From the NCBI GenBank assembly GCA_028015205.1, contig CM051510.1, forward strand, positions 33,418,580 to 33,482,579: 64,000 nucleotides of DNA. The letters run 5' to 3'. A program made the translations under genes and the position numbers. The notes beneath the pieces were generated by a model, which did no database searches, was not told the DNA's origin, and saw only the letters and a program-made list of their open reading frames with translations. Origin of the DNA: Mytilisepta virgata (Eukaryota; Mollusca; Bivalvia; Mytilida; Mytilidae). Numbering within the stretch: position 1 is the stretch's first letter; every line of letters begins with the position of its first letter. Shown here piece after piece: positions 1 through 10,885 of this stretch.

Positions 1-1
1 G

Positions 2-571
2 TTCAGCGATGAGTCACGTTTTCAACTGGAAAAGCGAGATGGTCGCATACGTGTGTATAGGCGCCGAAACGAACGTTTTGCGCAAAACTGTGTTGTGGAG
101 AGAGACAATTTTGGCGGAGGCAGTGTTATGATGTGGGCCGCTATTTCTTATGCCAGAAACACACAGCTGATACATATCCAAGGCAATCTGAACGCTGTTA
201 GGTATAGAGACGAAATTTTACGACCTCATTTATTGCCCGTAATTGACATTCGGAGAGAAATTTTTCAGCACGACAATGCCCGACCACATACAGCACGTGT
301 AACAGTAGACTTTTTAGAACAACAGAATGTCAATGTGATCCGTTGGCCGTCACGATCACCCGATCTTAATCCAATTGAACATTTGTGGGATGAAGTGGAT
401 CGGCGCGTGCGCCAACGACAACCACCACCGCAAAATCTGCAACAATTACAGCAGGCACTTCAGTTTGAGTGGCAAAGGATACCGCGTGTTCGAACTCAGC
501 GTTTAATTCAATCTATGCCAAGAAGAGTCGGGGCTGTGTTACAAGCAAATGGTGGACATACCAGATATTGA
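2..571 (+). CDS. Tc1-like DD34E transposase, 5'-truncated by window edge
   Basis: The open frame runs from base 2 to a TGA at 569-571 and has no start inside the window, so this is the C-terminal catalytic part of a transposase that cuts and pastes its element. The sequence shows FSDESRF (first Asp), QHDNARPHTA (second Asp) and SPDLNPIEHLW (Glu) with 34 residues between the second Asp and the Glu, which is the DD34E spacing of Tc1 elements. The RRRNERFAQNCV and GGGSVMMWAAIS blocks are also typical of the family. All three catalytic acids are present and no stop or frameshift is visible in the 189 residues seen. The left terminal repeat lies outside the window, so the element's ends cannot be paired. 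A decayed relative lies at 60.3-60.9 kb. Confidence 0.9.
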   Translation, partial: FSDESRFQLEKRDGRIRVYRRRNERFAQNCVVERDNFGGGSVMMWAAISYARNTQLIHIQGNLNAVRYRDEILRPHLLPVIDIRREIFQHDNARPHTARVTVDFLEQQNVNVIRWPSRSPDLNPIEHLWDEVDRRVRQRQPPPQNLQQLQQALQFEWQRIPRVRTQRLIQSMPRRVGAVLQANGGHTRY

Positions 572-1640
572 CAATTTATGAGTGATTTATTGACAATATG
601 TGACAAACTGTGATATTCCAAGGTAAAAGAACTCATGAACAAGAAGTGTGCCAATTTTTGCATTCCTGTGTAAATTATTTATATCATAAATTATGAAAAT
701 AATATATGAAGTAAATTTCCTATTTTCTGTATGTTGCGTTTCTTTTTTGAGAGAGTATATATATAAGTATTTTGAGAGGAAGAGGTTTTATGAAAAATAA
801 ATAAAAATAAATTATTCAAATTAACCTCATAGGCAATAAGTATACTGATATATTATTTTGCAATTCATTATTTTGCTTAGAAGAAAGAGTATATTTTTGA
901 TCGCATATGTCAACTATATTTAAACTATACAAATGAATTCAGCCAAACACATCATTCCACGCTGATTTTCTCTTATTCATTGTTCATTCCACAATGTAAA
1001 AGTTCATTCTGATTGGCTAATTCTCATCAAAATATCGCAGATCTAAGTCGAAGGATAATACAGGATCAGGATAAAATTCTGTTAAAAGTTTGTCACCGGT
1101 CAAAAAGTGTTCAGAGAAATTTTGGATAAAGTAATGTTTGATATTGTAAGGCCTTGTAAAGTTAGGGCAACATGACTGTGTTGAGTTTTTTCTTAATCAA
1201 AGACTTAAGAATTTTGCCGGTAATGGAATTCAAAAATATGAAATATACATAGTGAACAGTCATATGTAGTATACACGTAACTTTTAAATGTTACATTTTG
1301 CAAAATCCTAATGAATACTAGTAAGTCAGGATCGTATGGTTGCTTTTTATGAACTATATATATATACCTTTTCTGAGCACCAAGGTTTATTTAATTGTGT
1401 TTTTCATAAATGATGGTTTGTGTTTTATTTTTATATGTTGGGTTATGGAAAGGAAAGTCTGAAATAAGCGGGCTCAAGCATTTGGTGAAAAAGCCAGCTC
1501 ATAAATTAAAAAATAGGTGGTATGTATCAAATATGAGTACATTTTGAAAAGAGCTGGGAAAAAAATCCACGAACTAAGATTACTTCCATAACCCCACTTC
1601 CCACTGCATCCCCAATATACAATGATATGGATTCTCTCTA
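572..1640. other. AT-rich non-coding stretch
   Basis: No open frame with coding character, RNA gene or recognisable repeat. The first 100 bases after the transposase stop probably hold the 3' end and terminal repeat of the Tc1 element, but without the left end this cannot be confirmed. Confidence 0.5.
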
Positions 1641-1644
1641 AGAT

Positions 1645-2078
1645 AGAATAGAGAATGGAAACGGGGAATGTGTCAAAGAGACAACAACCCGACCAAAATG
1701 CAGAAACAGCTCAAGGCTACCAATGGGTCTTCAATGCCACGAGAAAATCCCGTACCCGGAGGCGGGCTTCAGCTGGTCCCTAAACAATAATATATACTAG
1801 TTCAGCAAAATGGATGGCACACTAAACTCCGAAACATAAAAATGAACTGACAAGACTTACAAAGACTAGAGGTTCCTGACTTGCTACAGGCGCAAAGATG
1901 CGGTTGGGTTAAACATGTTTTGTGAGATCTTACCCCCCTCTTTATACCTCTAAACATGTGGAATAAACAAACACACAGCGATACACACAGTAAAACTCAG
2001 TTCAAAAGATATCCGAGTCCGATGTTAAAAAAAAGGTAACAGAAGAAACTAAGCAAAATGACAATGATCAATAAGAGT
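1645..2078 (-). repeat. Retroelement 3'-end copy (solo)
   Basis: This is the reverse complement of about 430 bases at 62995-63465, which lie downstream of the reverse-transcriptase relic on the right of the window. Shared landmarks include ACATCGGACTCGGA, GTGTGTATCGCTGTGTG, and GCGGGATTTTCTCG-like and GTTGTCTCTTTGAC-like stretches. The copy lacks the reverse transcriptase, as expected of a 5'-truncated retroelement insertion. Shorter copies sit at 3226, 11290, 19380 and 45846. Homology is seen directly; the retroelement origin is inferred from the linkage at 62-63.5 kb. Confidence 0.7.
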
Positions 2079-2156
2079 TTGTTTTTAGTTCTCAGTGCTA
2101 CTACATGTTTTTTTCATTAATCTTTTAAATCTTTTTAAAGTACTTTCTGATACAGT

Positions 2157-2442
2157 TAGGGAGCAACCATTTGATTTTTAAGGGGGGGGATGGGGGGGGG
2201 GGGGGGGGCAGACAGGATCAACTTTGAAATAAAAAGGCAAGACCAGGATTTTGACAAAATAAAAAACAGGATCACAAATGAAGATATAAATTTAGGCCGC
2301 AATAGCCGCCCGGAAAAAAATCAAGGACAACAATTTCGACGAAAAATATAAACAGGAACAAACATTTCATCCTAGACACTCCCCCACCCCCAAACCCCAC
2401 CCCGGCCCCCTTCCCCCACTTAAAAACCAAATGCTCCCTTAC
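2157..2442. mobile_element. MITE with GGGAGCAACCATTTGATTTTT termini
   Basis: The left end reads GGGAGCAACCATTTGATTTT and runs into a poly-G tract; the right end, read in reverse complement, gives GGGAGCATTTGGTTTTTAAG after a C-rich tract. The interior (about 285 bp) has no coding potential. The interior and right end recur at about 38210-38445 with the same CAAATGGTTGCTCCCTTA terminus. The terminal inverted repeats and absence of an ORF define a non-autonomous DNA transposon; the superfamily is not resolved. Confidence 0.65.
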
Positions 2443-2805
2443 CTAAAGGTTTGTCATGAATCTTTGTGGCTGGTTTTGTTAAACAAGAGTTGTCTTTCTT
2501 CTGATATATAAATACTTCACACAAATGGACAAAACATTGAATACAAAAACGAAAAGTAGCTATATCATAAACTGGTGACAAAGAATCTTTTCACTGCTTA
2601 AAATCTGCTTTGACGTAAAGATATTGTGATCTTTATGCCACGGACCATGAACTTTGAGACAATGAGAAAACAAATATATCAATCATAGCTGCCCGTTTTC
2701 AGTAACAATCTTATCCGTCAGTGGGTGTTATCATTGATTGCTGTTACTGTTCCCCTTTTGATTTTAATTCAAAGGGAACAGAAATAAACAAATACAAAAC
2801 CCAAC

Positions 2806-3203
2806 ACGTGATGGATCACGGGAGCTGAAGTCATAGATTTGCCTAGCGCGTACCAAGCTGGGGAATAGGGAAGACCCTCTCGTTGGGGTGGTCAGGTCAA
2901 AATAGGGAAAGCCTGAACGCGGATCATTAAGGCTAACTTGTTTTGAAGAATGGCACACTAACTGCAAGCTAAAGACCCCTATTGTTGTTTTCGAAAAAGA
3001 GTAGGCTATAAATGGCCGCTACAGAAGCTAAATTATTAGACCATACCTACGTACTCTTTTACTGTGGCAGTCAAGATCGGTTCCCTTTGTGTCCCATTCC
3101 ACCTTATTTGAATTTTGTTTGATAAATTTTTTAACTGGTTCTCTTCCTGCCGAAGCACGAACTATTTGCCACTGGACAACAACCAATCAATCGTTTGAAG
3201 AAT
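2806..3203 (-). repeat. Dispersed repeat, copy A (partner at 30.25 kb)
   Basis: In reverse complement this matches 30248-30630: both carry a CGATTGATTG...GTCCAGTGGCAAATA-type start, a TAGCCTACTCTTTTTCG block, a CCAACGAGAGGGTCT block and a GTGATCCATCAC end. The two copies are well diverged (roughly 70-75% by eye), so this is an old interspersed family. A 67-residue minus-strand frame within it is not taken as a gene. Confidence 0.6.
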
Positions 3204-3225
3204 AATCAGTACTGATGCGGTATAT

Positions 3226-3365
3226 AGAATAAAGAATGGAAACAGGGAATGTGTCAAAAAGACAACAACCCGACCAAAGATCAGAAAACAGATCAAGGGT
3301 ATCAATGGGACTTCAACGCAGCAAGAAAATCCCGCACCCGAAGGCGGACTTCAGCTAACCCCTAT
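3226..3365 (-). repeat. Retroelement 3'-end fragment at the left edge of the tandem array
   Basis: Contains the terminal TAGAATAAAGAATGGAAAC stretch and the GACAACAACCCGACC and GGCGGACTTCAGCT blocks of the same family as 1645-2078. Homology to tandem units 2 and 3 begins inside this fragment, at TGTCAAAAAGAC (3252), so the array breakpoint lies within a repeat. Confidence 0.65.
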
Positions 3366-3399
3366 GTACACATTTCAACAAGTTTGTCCCTCGGCAATG

Positions 3400-4280
3400 C
3401 TAAAGCAAAACCTATGGAAATATGAACCAGAATCCTGCAGAGACGACTGGAAGAATTACTTATCGAAAACGGTAGAAAACCCCCAAAACAAAAACAAGAT
3501 CAAATAGAAAAGAAGAAGAATCCTAAGTATATAGGATGTTCAACTAACGCCAGGCGGAGCTGTTTATTTAAAAACTGCGTTTAAAAATATTGATCACCTA
3601 TCTATAGACCATTTTGGTACCAGATATAATATTTGAAATCGTTATTTCCGCCCAGTGCTGCACCTAGCGTTAACTGAAGATCCTAAAGTGTACCGACACG
3701 AGAATATAGAATCAATTGAATATAGATTTAAGCACATGTACTGTGGATATGCAACTTAAAATCCAGAATAGCAATCTCCACTACTTGTTAATTAGAAAAA
3801 GAAAAAAAAAAACATATGTGGGGTTATTGTACAATGGAACATGAAACAAAAGCAAGTAATCAGCGCTTTTATTGTTGTTCTTCATCTTGAAAGTCACGGT
3901 GTAAAAGTATTGTTAAAAATATTTTTCCTGCACTCTGCATATTTAATGCAACACAAGGATTTAATATTTAATTTGATAAAATGGAGAGTTATCTCCCTTT
4001 TACATTGAAAATTCCATGTGCAAATTTATGTCTTTGTTTCTCTTGTACACATGATTGAACAAACTCAGAAGTTTATTTGTTTAAATTGTGACTCAACTAA
4101 TTGAATCTGTCATCAAGTGACAACCCAATTCAACTTTACGCACTCAAATTCTAAAATAAACTGTTCCAAGGACTGATGTTTACAGACCGTAAAATTTACA
4201 CTGGTCAGTGACACTAAGGAGGCATGTAGCGTCTACGTATATGTAAACTATGTCTTATCAGCAATTCTAATAGTAACTAA
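3400..4280. other. Non-coding part of unit 1, left
   Basis: No gene seen. The stretch is present in all three units and holds only short open frames. It lies 3' of the minus-strand C1q gene. Confidence 0.6.
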
Positions 4281-5460
4281 AGGCTCCCGGGAGCCTACAT
4301 CGCTTACCTGGAAATCATTTTCATTTTAAAGCAGAATAAATTGTTTGACTATGTCCTTCCTGGCCGGCAGTCTTGACGACTATTACTGCCAAGTTCTAGT
4401 TGACACACTACATTTTGTAGTTCTGCCAAAATGCTCACTCGTTTCAAACAAGAAGATCGTTTAAGTGATTTTAACATATGGTCCTATGTTAAGCTAAATT
4501 TGCCTATTCCAACCATATTGAAGGTTGGTCCAGGGCAACAAATACAGTTCTGATAAAGAGTTATCTAAGGACCGTTTCTGCCCATTTGGGTTCCACTTGA
4601 CTCACTGGTAGGCAAGAAGAAGTCAATTTTACCATAAGGTCCTATGTTAAATTATCTTGAACAGCAAGCCCGGTCATCAGACATAATTCGGATAAAGTAC
4701 CATCTAAGGATAATTTCTGGCAAATTTGTTTCTGATTGGTTCACTACTTTCAGACGTACAAAAAGAATTTTAAGTTAATTTCCCCCATAGGGTCCTATGT
4801 TAAACTATGTTCGCCTCTGTCGTCCATCTTGGACGGTAGTCCGGGTCATCGGATACAATTCTGGCATAGGACCATCCGAGGACCATAGCTGCTAAAGTTG
4901 GTTGCATTTGGCTTGCTGATTTCAGACAAGAAGATTTTTAATTAATTTTTTTACATTGGGTCCTATGTTAAACTATGCTCGACTCTTGGATGGCAGACGG
5001 GGTTATAGAGTATAATTCTGAAAGACGACCATATACTATTGATGCCAACGTTTGTTTTAATTGGCTAAGTGCTTTCACACAAAACGATCTTTAAGTGAAT
5101 ATCCTATTGGGTCCGATGTTAAATTGATTTCTCCTATGGCCGCGGTCTTCGATGGCGGTTTGCGTCATCCGATAAAATTCTGATAAAGGGCCATCTAATT
5201 TCTGCTTTGGTTCCAATTTTCTAAGTGGTTTCAGACAAGAATGTTTAAGTGAATTTCCAATAGGGCCCTTTATTAAACTTTGTTTGGCTCTGGCGGCCAT
5301 CTTGGATGGTTGTCCATATCATCGGACACAATTCCACTAAAACAAGTGCTGCTTACTATGGCTTCAATTAGCTTGCTGATTTGTAAATCAATTTCCCTAT
5401 AAGGTCTTATGTAAAACTATGTTCGGCTCCAGTGGAGTCAGTGGAGCTGGAACTAAACTA
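4281..5460. repeat. Element with ~155-bp internal minisatellite, unit 1
   Basis: The core GGTCCTATGTTAAACTATG or variants recur at about 4480, 4638, 4790, 4958, 5109, 5263 and 5402, giving seven imperfect monomers of 140-168 bp. Each monomer also carries CATCTTGGATGG-like, TCATCGGATACAATTCTG-like and TTTCAGACAAGAAGA-like segments. The array is preceded by a GGCTCCCGGGAGCC palindrome and followed by GGCTCCAGTGGAGTCAGTGGAG. Several bivalve non-autonomous transposons carry cores of ~160-bp tandem monomers; assignment here is by resemblance only. Confidence 0.75.
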
Positions 5461-6730
5461 AAACAAATTGGATAACATTAAAGGTCAGCAATGATATATC
5501 AATTAATCAACGCCACCCAATAGACAGAACCCCGAACAAAATATAACACAAAGAGCACAAAACACAAACATAAACATAACAGATGGTTAGAATAGTCTGA
5601 CTTGGTACAGTCACTGAACAGTGGTGGGGGTTAAAACCGGTTTCATAGGTATACAAACCTCCGACATACTGGTGTATAAATATGCTTTAAAAAATACAGT
5701 ATGAATACCTACAAGATGACCCTACGATTAGTTTGGTTGGACTGTACATAATTTAGATAGCAGTGTCAACATTCCTGTCAAAGATCTAGATCTAAAAATA
5801 TACAGGTTGACAGAATTTCCATAGTTTTAGAGCCGTTGTGAACAACTGCAGCTGATGTGTACAAGTATCGGTCTAGACATTTCACTTTAACATTCTATAC
5901 AGTCATTCATGATAAATTTAGAGGTTAGAACATTTTGCAACATGTACAATTGATCACCACCCAGCCTGCCATACCTCACTAAGGAGGCATTAGTCTTGAA
6001 AATATAGATGTAATGTCGATGGCTACCAGATATCATTCTTGGATGTATGTGGGCAAGAGTATCGACAATCTTCATTTAGTTTGTGATTTTTTGGGTAATT
6101 CATGGTGCTTTAACTTGACATTTGATTAGATAAACTAGATGCGCGTTTTCGACTTGAAAATTATCTCTGTACTCGCCTTCTTCACTAGAATTATTAATTA
6201 TTGCGTTTGCGTACATACTATATAAGCCTTGTAGAAAGCAGAAACCTTTTTAGCGTAACGTTTATTTTCCTCATTTCAAGACCCAGTCTGTACTACGGTA
6301 ATATAACTGTTAATAAATAGAATTTATATATTCTTCATTGTTCACGTTGTACTGAATAAAGATAGTATTCGCTTTTATTTAAAAAAAAAGAAAAACAGCT
6401 ATGCAAGAGAATATATATGAATGTAAATCATCTTAGGATCAAAACCTTCTTGTGAATACATATAAGAATTAAAGCAGAAACAGTATCAAAACCGTTACAG
6501 GTTTATTGTAAATAGACTACTATGTCGTTACGCTATTGTTGTCTTGAAGGCGATTCCGTTCAAAAACTTTGGTGTCAAAATAATAAAATATCATAACGGC
6601 ATAGTAGACCGCGCCTTGTAGAACTGCTGTTCTGTATATTGGTTAGAAATGTTGTTTTTGTGTCTGTTTTGGTGCTATTGTAAATGATGATAACAAATAA
6701 GATTTCTCTCTATACATAAAGACGTTACGC
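5461..6730. other. Non-coding part of unit 1, middle
   Basis: No gene seen. A small inverted repeat around 6520-6605 pairs CTACTATGTCGTTACG with CGGCATAGTAG and resembles degraded copies near 9080 and 53220. Minus-strand short frames at 5887-6075 are not conserved in frame across the units and are not called. Confidence 0.5.
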
Positions 6731-6734
6731 TATT

Positions 6735-7050
6735 TTTTTCACGAGCAACCCCCTGTTTTCTTTTCATTAATTTGTTATACATATCTTAAAGATCTAAATA
6801 AAATTCTATATATTAGTAGCGTATATTTTTATACAACTTTAAAGATACATCACATTTTTCATTCAAACCAAAGGGAAAAAAATAGAGAGACCCGTTTTCC
6901 CGCCAAATTTTAAACACCTTATATCTCAGAAACGAGTTCAGCAACATATAGTTTTCTTTTTCTTATTTTGTTATTGATTTCAACCTCTATCTAAATATAA
7001 AAGTATTTGAAAATCTATATATCAAAACTCTCACCAGTGACCATCCTTAA
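6735..7050. mobile_element. TTAA MITE type 2, left end deleted (unit 1)
   Basis: The right terminus GACCATCCTTAA is intact at 7039-7050, but the left terminus and about 90 bases present in units 2 and 3 are missing. The deletion joins CGTTACGCTAT directly to MITE-internal sequence. See the complete copies at 14689 and 22863. Confidence 0.7.
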
Positions 7051-7157
7051 ATTTCTCTGCAAAGATTTTGGGCGGCCGAGGATATACAAGACACAGCTTA
7101 CGAATATTTTAATTATTTTCGTTTTGATTCTAAATAAATATTTCCGCGCAAGTTTGT

Positions 7158-7558
7158 TTAATCTTGAAGAAAATAACCAGCAAACGATGAGTGATGGTTG
7201 CCAGTAATTTCCTCTGATGCCACAGCTCTGTTTGTAATAGATGCATACTCTCCCTTTGCCATTTCGACGAGTGCACTGATTGTACTTGATGTGTGATGTC
7301 CCCTGATGGAGTAGCCAGCTGTGATTCTCGAGTTATTTTTACTTAATGCATAACGAACAACGTGATTTTTGTTCCCCAGAATCAAACAGGTGAAATGATA
7401 AATTCCTTGCTTTGGCGCAGTAAATTTTCCAGTCGATGGGTCATATCCTCCCTGTCTGTTTACTCTGACGTCATCAAATTTTACCACGCCATCTCTACCG
7501 GATAATACGTATGGATGTTTCTTCAGTGACACAAAAAACGCTGGTCCTGTGAGGCTAT
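7158..7558 (-). CDS. C1q-domain protein copy 1, exon 2 (C1q domain)
   Basis: This exon encodes the globular C1q domain and the stop codon. The acceptor is CCTACTTCAG followed by AT; with the exon 1 donor it forms a phase-1 junction and a GAT (Asp) codon, and the frame stays open. The 132-residue domain starts near PAFFVSLKKHPY and shows the family pattern: GGYDPSTGKFTAPKQGIYHF in the first half, GEYASI, and FAGYFLQD at the C-terminus, close to the usual ~130-residue length. A KNNS sequon may be glycosylated. C1q domains trimerise and bind ligands; in bivalves such proteins act as secreted recognition molecules. Copy-specific residues include NKN, RYAL and ITN. Spliced product with exon 1: 229 residues. 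Confidence 0.9.
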
Positions 7559-8286
7559 CTGAAGTAGGAAATATTATATATCAACAAAAAAGAATCATGA
7601 ATTCAAAAACTAAAAGAAACAAAACATTTTTTTATAACAGAATCAAAAGGAGGCATGAAAAAAATACATGGACGAAACAGATGGCAAAGTAGATTTCTCA
7701 GTACAATGTCTGTAATGGTATTACGCTATTGGTTTTTTCATTGTTACGTCAACAAATTTGGACCGCCGTAACTTCAAGAAAGCATCATTGTAACGTCATA
7801 TTAGACAGTGTCAAGTAAAAATCTTGTTTGTCACTAAAGAATATTGTTACTATTCCTGTTTTGCATTCTATCTAATTTTGTAAAAGAAAACACTTTAAAT
7901 CGACGTCAGGACCGTTTCTGATTTTTCTTTATGACACAAACCTTTTTCTGTTAAATGTTGATGAACAAATTAAAGAACACCAATAAAAGGTCTGTTAAGT
8001 AATTCAAATTCACACCCGTCTATGTAGTTGTGCTAGTCTTTATAATCCATTATAACATTTAAAATTTTGGAATCAGTTATCTGGATGACCAAATATTTAT
8101 AGGTAACTAATGATTGGCTATCGCTCATGTTTAAGGACACGCAAATATACCTAAAATATTACATGTCTATCTTTGTTCACGTACGGTTTCTAGAAGGCGT
8201 ATAATTATTTTAGTATATAAGAACTTATATAAAATAGAATTTTTTTTTAAACATAAATTTCCCCCTTGTTCGAAAGCTAACTCATA

Positions 8287-8682
8287 TTAAGGATGATCCT
8301 GGTCTAATAGGAAATAAATAGGATTTGAAATAGGTGTTTTAGTTTGAGAGAACATATGAATAGTAAACAAATAAGCAAGAAAAAAATATAGGTTCATGTG
8401 CTCATTTTAGAGCTATAAGGCCTTGAAAATGTGCAGGAAATGGGTTTTCTCAGGATTTTTCATTGTCTTGACAACTTCAGTCTCTCAAAAATGTATTAAA
8501 AAAAAAAATAAAAAGGATTTCATAAAATTTTGTTAAATACCATTTTAAGGTATATATGATTGAATTACAAAAGAAAAAGTGGGGGTTCATGGGCAAACAA
8601 TTTCATGTTTAAAAAATGGATAAAACCCGAGGATTCCGAAAATCTGAAAAAAGACCAAAACATGACCAGCGAGCATCCTTAA
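8287..8682. mobile_element. TTAA MITE type 1, in intron of C1q copy 1
   Basis: A 396-bp element bounded by TTAA on both sides. The left end is TTAAGGATGATCCTGGTC and the right end, reverse complemented, is TTAAGGATGCTCGCTGGTC. There is no ORF. TTAA target sites suggest piggyBac-type mobilisation (established for that superfamily; inferred here). It sits in the 1797-base intron, and matching copies occupy the same place in units 2 and 3, so insertion preceded the tandem duplication. A separate insertion is at 60450-60848. Confidence 0.8.
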
Positions 8683-9355
8683 CAAAGTAATTTGGCATTT
8701 TGTTTTATTAGTAATGACTGATCGTTTCTTTCGTGTTAAGTTTCTAGGTAGTATTAAAAGATTGTGACGACCTTTGGTAGTTCACAAAAAATATTAAAAG
8801 ATGTCTTATACTCGATCGTATTCCTTTGGTCATTGACTCGCGTCTATCCAGAGATTTTGTTCCATACAAAAACAAGAGGAAACATTACACTAAGACGGTT
8901 AATTAGGGGAGAGGGAGGGGTGGCCGTTTCTAATGTGATATATTTTACTCCAGTATTTAGTTGTTTAGTGCTTGAGAAATATAGGCCGTTGCTCTGAAAG
9001 ATTAAACAGTGTAACATTATACGGAACCGACCACAAATGAGATTTCTGTTTATATACATTGACCTTACGTTATTGATTTCTTTTGTGACGTCAACATTTT
9101 TGAACGACCGTGGCTTCAAGACAACAGAAGAGTAACACGCTTAGTTATCGTCCCACAATGCATCACGGCATATATAGCGTAGTGCATCATGGGACTGGGA
9201 AACAGGTTACGTTATTGTGTCTGTTTGTCAAATGTTAAGCATTTCCGTTCTGTTTCGATCTCAACATTCCTCGATTTTCACCTGTTTAATACAACGGAAT
9301 GCTGCTTCATTGCCGCAATGCCCATATCCTTTCATTTTCATACATACATACATAC

Positions 9356-9644
9356 CTTTTAGATCATGCGTCAAAATATCCATTGTCTGCTCCATTGCAG
9401 AAGCTACCAAATCATGTACAGACTCGTTCAAGACGGACACGACCCTAGACTCTATCTCATCATTGATATAACGCTGTAGAATTTTATTAATTTCTGTTAC
9501 GTCTAAATCTGCTTTCAATGTTGCTCTCATGCTATCTATCAGTGGGATAGACACTATTTGGTGACATTCCAATCCGACACAATCTCCGTCATTTAAGGTT
9601 GCTGCCTTAATTCGCATTGCAGAAAAAACAGAAAACAGTAACAT
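9356..9644 (-). CDS. C1q-domain protein copy 1, exon 1 (signal peptide and stalk)
   Basis: Encodes the N-terminus: MLLFSVFSAMRIKAA as a short signal peptide, then a helical stalk with two cysteines (GDCVGLEC), an NES sequon and heptad-like hydrophobics, ending at HDLK. The donor is AAAAG|GTATGT. The start differs from copies 2 and 3: the upstream MMSQ start exists but a 4-base net insertion (GTCACAT for TAT) puts it out of frame, so translation must use the internal ATG at 9642-9644. A 9-base in-frame insertion (encoding SVF) lengthens the hydrophobic core. The peptide still looks like a weak signal sequence, so the gene may remain functional. Confidence 0.8.
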
Positions 9645-10350
9645 TATGTGACAAGATTTGTGACATCATTTTTTCTCTTCTGAGTCTAAAGATCCACAGC
9701 ACTTTTCTGTTAAAATGCGCTTCCTTACTGGATCTACTTATCTTAACTGAGTAATTTTAAAGCGGTTTATACAACTTATACTATATAGTATATAAAAAAA
9801 CGTGATGTTTTACGTGTTTCTTCACTTGTTTTGATATCTGTTGTATTTGTTTATTGTTTATTGTTTATTATTCCAGAATAACGTTTGGCCATGAACCAAA
9901 TCTCTGCATGACTGTTGCACTATAGGTAAACTGTTCTTTTCTTTAAGATGAACACAATAACATTTTGTTTCTATGAACTAACCATATTAACTACGCAATT
10001 ATATACTAGTAACAGAAAACTGAAATTTTATCAAGTGACCTTAAGACTGCTTGGCATATTAATGAGCATAGATATTTCCTCGTCTTATCATACAATTTTG
10101 AAGGGACAAAAAGCATACGAAAAATAAGGGAAATTGATAGCATTAAGTATATGATCATACTTATGATTGTTAGCAGTTCCTTAATGCCAGAAATTCCCAA
10201 CTAAAAATTTAAATGTCATCAAGTGCCCCGCATTTGCAAAAAAAATTGCAAGCAAGAGTGACTACTTTCTTTCAATCGGTTGCAGTTTATTGCAGAACGT
10301 ATAGCCAAAGTGTTTATAAGTTACCAGTAGTATATGGGCACAGGCAAATT
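9645..10350. other. Upstream flank of C1q copy 1
   Basis: 5' flank and probable 5' UTR/promoter-proximal region of the minus-strand gene. No ORF with coding character; AT-rich, with a TTGTTTATTGTTTATTGTTTA run near 9848. Nearly identical in units 2 and 3 up to the unit 3 truncation point. Confidence 0.5.
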
Positions 10351-10354
10351 AACA

Positions 10355-10640
10355 TTTGTGGAAGTGCAGTGAAAGTGCCGCATATGAGGTCAGCGGAAGC
10401 GGAAATGACATCGCAGGAAGTGATGTCATCGGAATCGGAAGACCCGTGACCGGAAGTGGTAAAATGATGTGTTTTCCCGCCATTTTTCTTTATTTGTTTA
10501 CGGAAGTGACGTAAGTCACGTGCTAGTACTAGGATGTGTCGACTACCCATGCGTGGGAGATTTGCCCGCATGCGCAACCGGCACTTTTGTATTTTTCAAT
10601 TATTTATTTACGGAAGTGACGTCAGTCATGAGCTAGGACC
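10355..10640. promoter_or_regulatory. ETS/CRE/NRF1 motif cluster upstream of C1q copy 1
   Basis: A locally GC-richer block with GGAAGTGATGTCA (about 10418), ACCGGAAGTGG (10449), CGGAAGTGACGTAAGTCACGTG (10501), GCATGCGCA (about 10568) and CGGAAGTGACGTCA (10611). These match ETS (GGAAGTG), CRE/ATF (TGACGTCA) and NRF1-like (TGCGCATGCG on the minus strand) sites. The ETS-CRE pair repeats with a spacing of 110 bases as part of a direct duplication (TTTATTT...ACGGAAGTGACGT...GGATGTGTCG). It lies about 0.7-1.0 kb upstream of the gene's ATG. A promoter or enhancer role is inferred. Confidence 0.55.
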
Positions 10641-10694
10641 CGGATGTGTCGTCTGCGTATTTGTAAGTGGAACCAGTAGTTTAAAGGGAGATCA

Positions 10695-10885
10695 TTTACC
10701 CTTTTTCTTCCTTTTTTAATTTTCTTTAAAAATTTTACTTATTTTTAAAAATTTTGTTTTGTTATTTTTTCTTTTTTTATATTTCTATTATCTTTATTAT
10801 TATTTTTTTTTAATTTTATTTTTTTAAATTTAAAATTTTTTTTGATACTTTCTTAAAATTTTTATTTCTTTTATTACTTTTTTAA
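10695..10885. repeat. T-rich low-complexity tract, unit 1
   Basis: Almost pure T/A sequence (TTTTTAAAAATTTT-type) following the motif cluster; the equivalent tract in unit 2 differs by several indels. Confidence 0.8.

Noticed and set aside
2764..2967. 67-residue minus-strand frame with a partly similar translation at 30.5 kb
   Set aside because: The similarity follows nucleotide homology between two copies of a dispersed repeat and the frame is broken in the second copy.
8764..9119. Overlapping frames on both strands within the C1q intron (also near 16940 and 25101)
   Set aside because: Lies inside the intron, differs in length between units and has no domain features.
9217..9471. Plus-strand frame opposite C1q exon 1 (also 25488-25742)
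   Set aside because: Antisense shadow of a real exon; it recurs only because the units are near-identical.
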